Positions 6,669 through 7,351 of a DNA stretch of 7,351 nt are shown one piece after another. Below the pieces are notes generated by a model that saw only the letters and a list, made by a program, of their open reading frames with translations, was not told the origin of the DNA and did no database searches. A program made the position numbers and the translations under genes. The stretch lies in NCBI GenBank assembly GCA_021199405.1, contig JAJQID010000207.1, forward strand, positions 1-7,351. Reading direction: 5' to 3'. How positions within the stretch are numbered: the first letter of the stretch is position 1; each line of letters opens with the position of its first letter. Source of the DNA: Lachnospiraceae bacterium. Its GTDB lineage: Bacteria; Bacillota; Clostridia; Lachnospirales; Lachnospiraceae.

Positions 6669-7351
6669 TTAATCTGCTTTCCGGGCTTCGTATTTCTGCA
6701 GCGTTCTGCGCACGGCCCCCGGTCCCGCCAGCATCTCCCTCACCATTCCTTCAATCTTTTCTCCCAGCCCCAGAGCATATAAATCAGATCCAAATAAAAT
6801 CTCATTGGACAGAATCGGTTTCAGGCTCTCGCCCAGGCTGTCCGGGTCGTCATATTTTACATTTGAGAGCTGCTCCTGCAGAGTGTTCAGCATGGGGTCA
6901 CTGCTGCATGGAAAGGACTGGCCCGCATCGTCCACCGCCAGCAGATACCGAAGCCATCCGGCGATTGCCAGCGGAATATGCGTCAGATTGGCCGGGTCCA
7001 GGTCGGGTCTGGCCGCGTAGCTTTTGATGGTTTCGCCGTAGCGAATGCCTACCTTCTGGCTGGTATCGGTGGCGATGCGCTGCGGGGTGTCCGGCAGGAA
7101 GGGATTGGGCAGACGCTTCTCCAGTACCTCCTTCAGGAAGGCTTCGGGACTTAATATTTTCGGATCCACAACCACGGGAAGTCCCTCGGCATAACCGATG
7201 TTTTCAACCAGAGTTTTCAGCTGCGGATCCTTCATTTCCTCCGCAATGGTGGAATAACCCAGCAGACAGCCGTAAACGGCCAGGGCAGTGTGCAGAGGAT
7301 TTAAGCAGGTGGTGACCTTCATTTTCTCTGTGTTGTTGACAGTGTCAAGAT
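6669..7351 (-). CDS. Mannitol dehydrogenase-superfamily oxidoreductase, probable fructuronate/tagaturonate reductase, 5'-truncated
   Basis: Enzymes of this superfamily reduce keto-sugar acids with NAD(P)H, for example fructuronate to mannonate (UxuB) or tagaturonate to altronate (UxaB) in hexuronate breakdown. The visible 226 residues are the C-terminal part of a protein usually near 500. The frame is open to the right edge: nine codons (LDTVNNTEK) precede the Met at 7322, so that Met is internal. KVTTCLNPLHTALAVYG matches the conserved Lys...Asn-x-x-His catalytic segment of the family, and PNPFLPDTPQRIATDTSQK is a typical C-terminal-domain block. It is followed by KVGIRYGETI and a helical tail. 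The NAD-binding half lies outside the window. The stop is four bases before the GntR start, so the two form one transcription unit. Substrate choice among fructuronate, tagaturonate and other sugar acids is inferred; plain mannitol dehydrogenase is less likely given the regulator type. Confidence 0.85.
   Translation of the reverse strand, partial: LDTVNNTEKMKVTTCLNPLHTALAVYGCLLGYSTIAEEMKDPQLKTLVENIGYAEGLPVVVDPKILSPEAFLKEVLEKRLPNPFLPDTPQRIATDTSQKVGIRYGETIKSYAARPDLDPANLTHIPLAIAGWLRYLLAVDDAGQSFPCSSDPMLNTLQEQLSNVKYDDPDSLGESLKPILSNEILFGSDLYALGLGEKIEGMVREMLAGPGAVRRTLQKYEARKAD

Noticed and set aside
7336..7348. 13-base palindrome TTGACA-G-TGTCAA, operator-like
   Set aside because: It lies within the coding sequence of the oxidoreductase (codons for Leu-Asp-Thr-Val-Asn), is short, and does not resemble known UxuR/ExuR-type operators. 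The TTGACA is not followed by a visible -10 element before the window ends.

Overview
The window looks like chromosomal DNA of a clostridial Bacillota, most probably a member of the Lachnospiraceae. The basis is the gene order (infB-rbfA-DHH phosphoesterase-truB-ribF), strong AGGAG-type ribosome binding sites, compact ATGA overlaps, moderate GC, and protein features such as an Arg/Gly-rich IF-2 N-terminus. This assignment is an inference from family knowledge, not from a search.

Bases 1-5781 (+ strand) are the distal part of the conserved translation/ribosome-biogenesis operon. It holds the C-terminal 779 codons of infB (the true start lies upstream of the window), rbfA, an nrnA-like DHH/DHHA1 phosphoesterase, truB and ribF. 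The rbfA/nrnA and nrnA/truB junctions both use overlapping ATGA stop/start codons, which suggests translational coupling. ribF is set apart by a 60-base gap that contains a perfect 8-bp hairpin. A rho-independent terminator at 5747-5781 ends the operon. The encoded proteins initiate translation (IF-2), mature the 30S subunit (RbfA), degrade nanoRNA and pAp (NrnA), form tRNA pseudouridine-55 (TruB) and make FMN/FAD (RibF). rpsO, which often follows ribF in Bacillota, is absent here.

Bases 5782-5986 are a convergent intergenic region without a supportable gene. It contains an imperfect inverted repeat (5885-5920) and a long A/T-flanked hairpin (5927-5964) that should terminate the minus-strand transcript and perhaps act in both directions.

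Bases 5987-7351 (- strand) are the tail of a sugar-acid catabolic operon. It has the C-terminal part of a mannitol-dehydrogenase-superfamily oxidoreductase (probably a fructuronate or tagaturonate reductase; its N-terminal part lies beyond the right edge). Four bases later comes a complete FadR/FCD-type GntR regulator with an intact D-x3-H...H...H metal-site pattern. The pairing suggests regulation of hexuronate use.

I found no CRISPR array, tRNA, rRNA, insertion sequence or phage gene, and nothing that I can honestly call a new system. The points most worth a second look are the repeat-built N-terminus of IF-2, an insertion of about 40 residues inside RibF, the structured truB-ribF gap and the convergent boundary.
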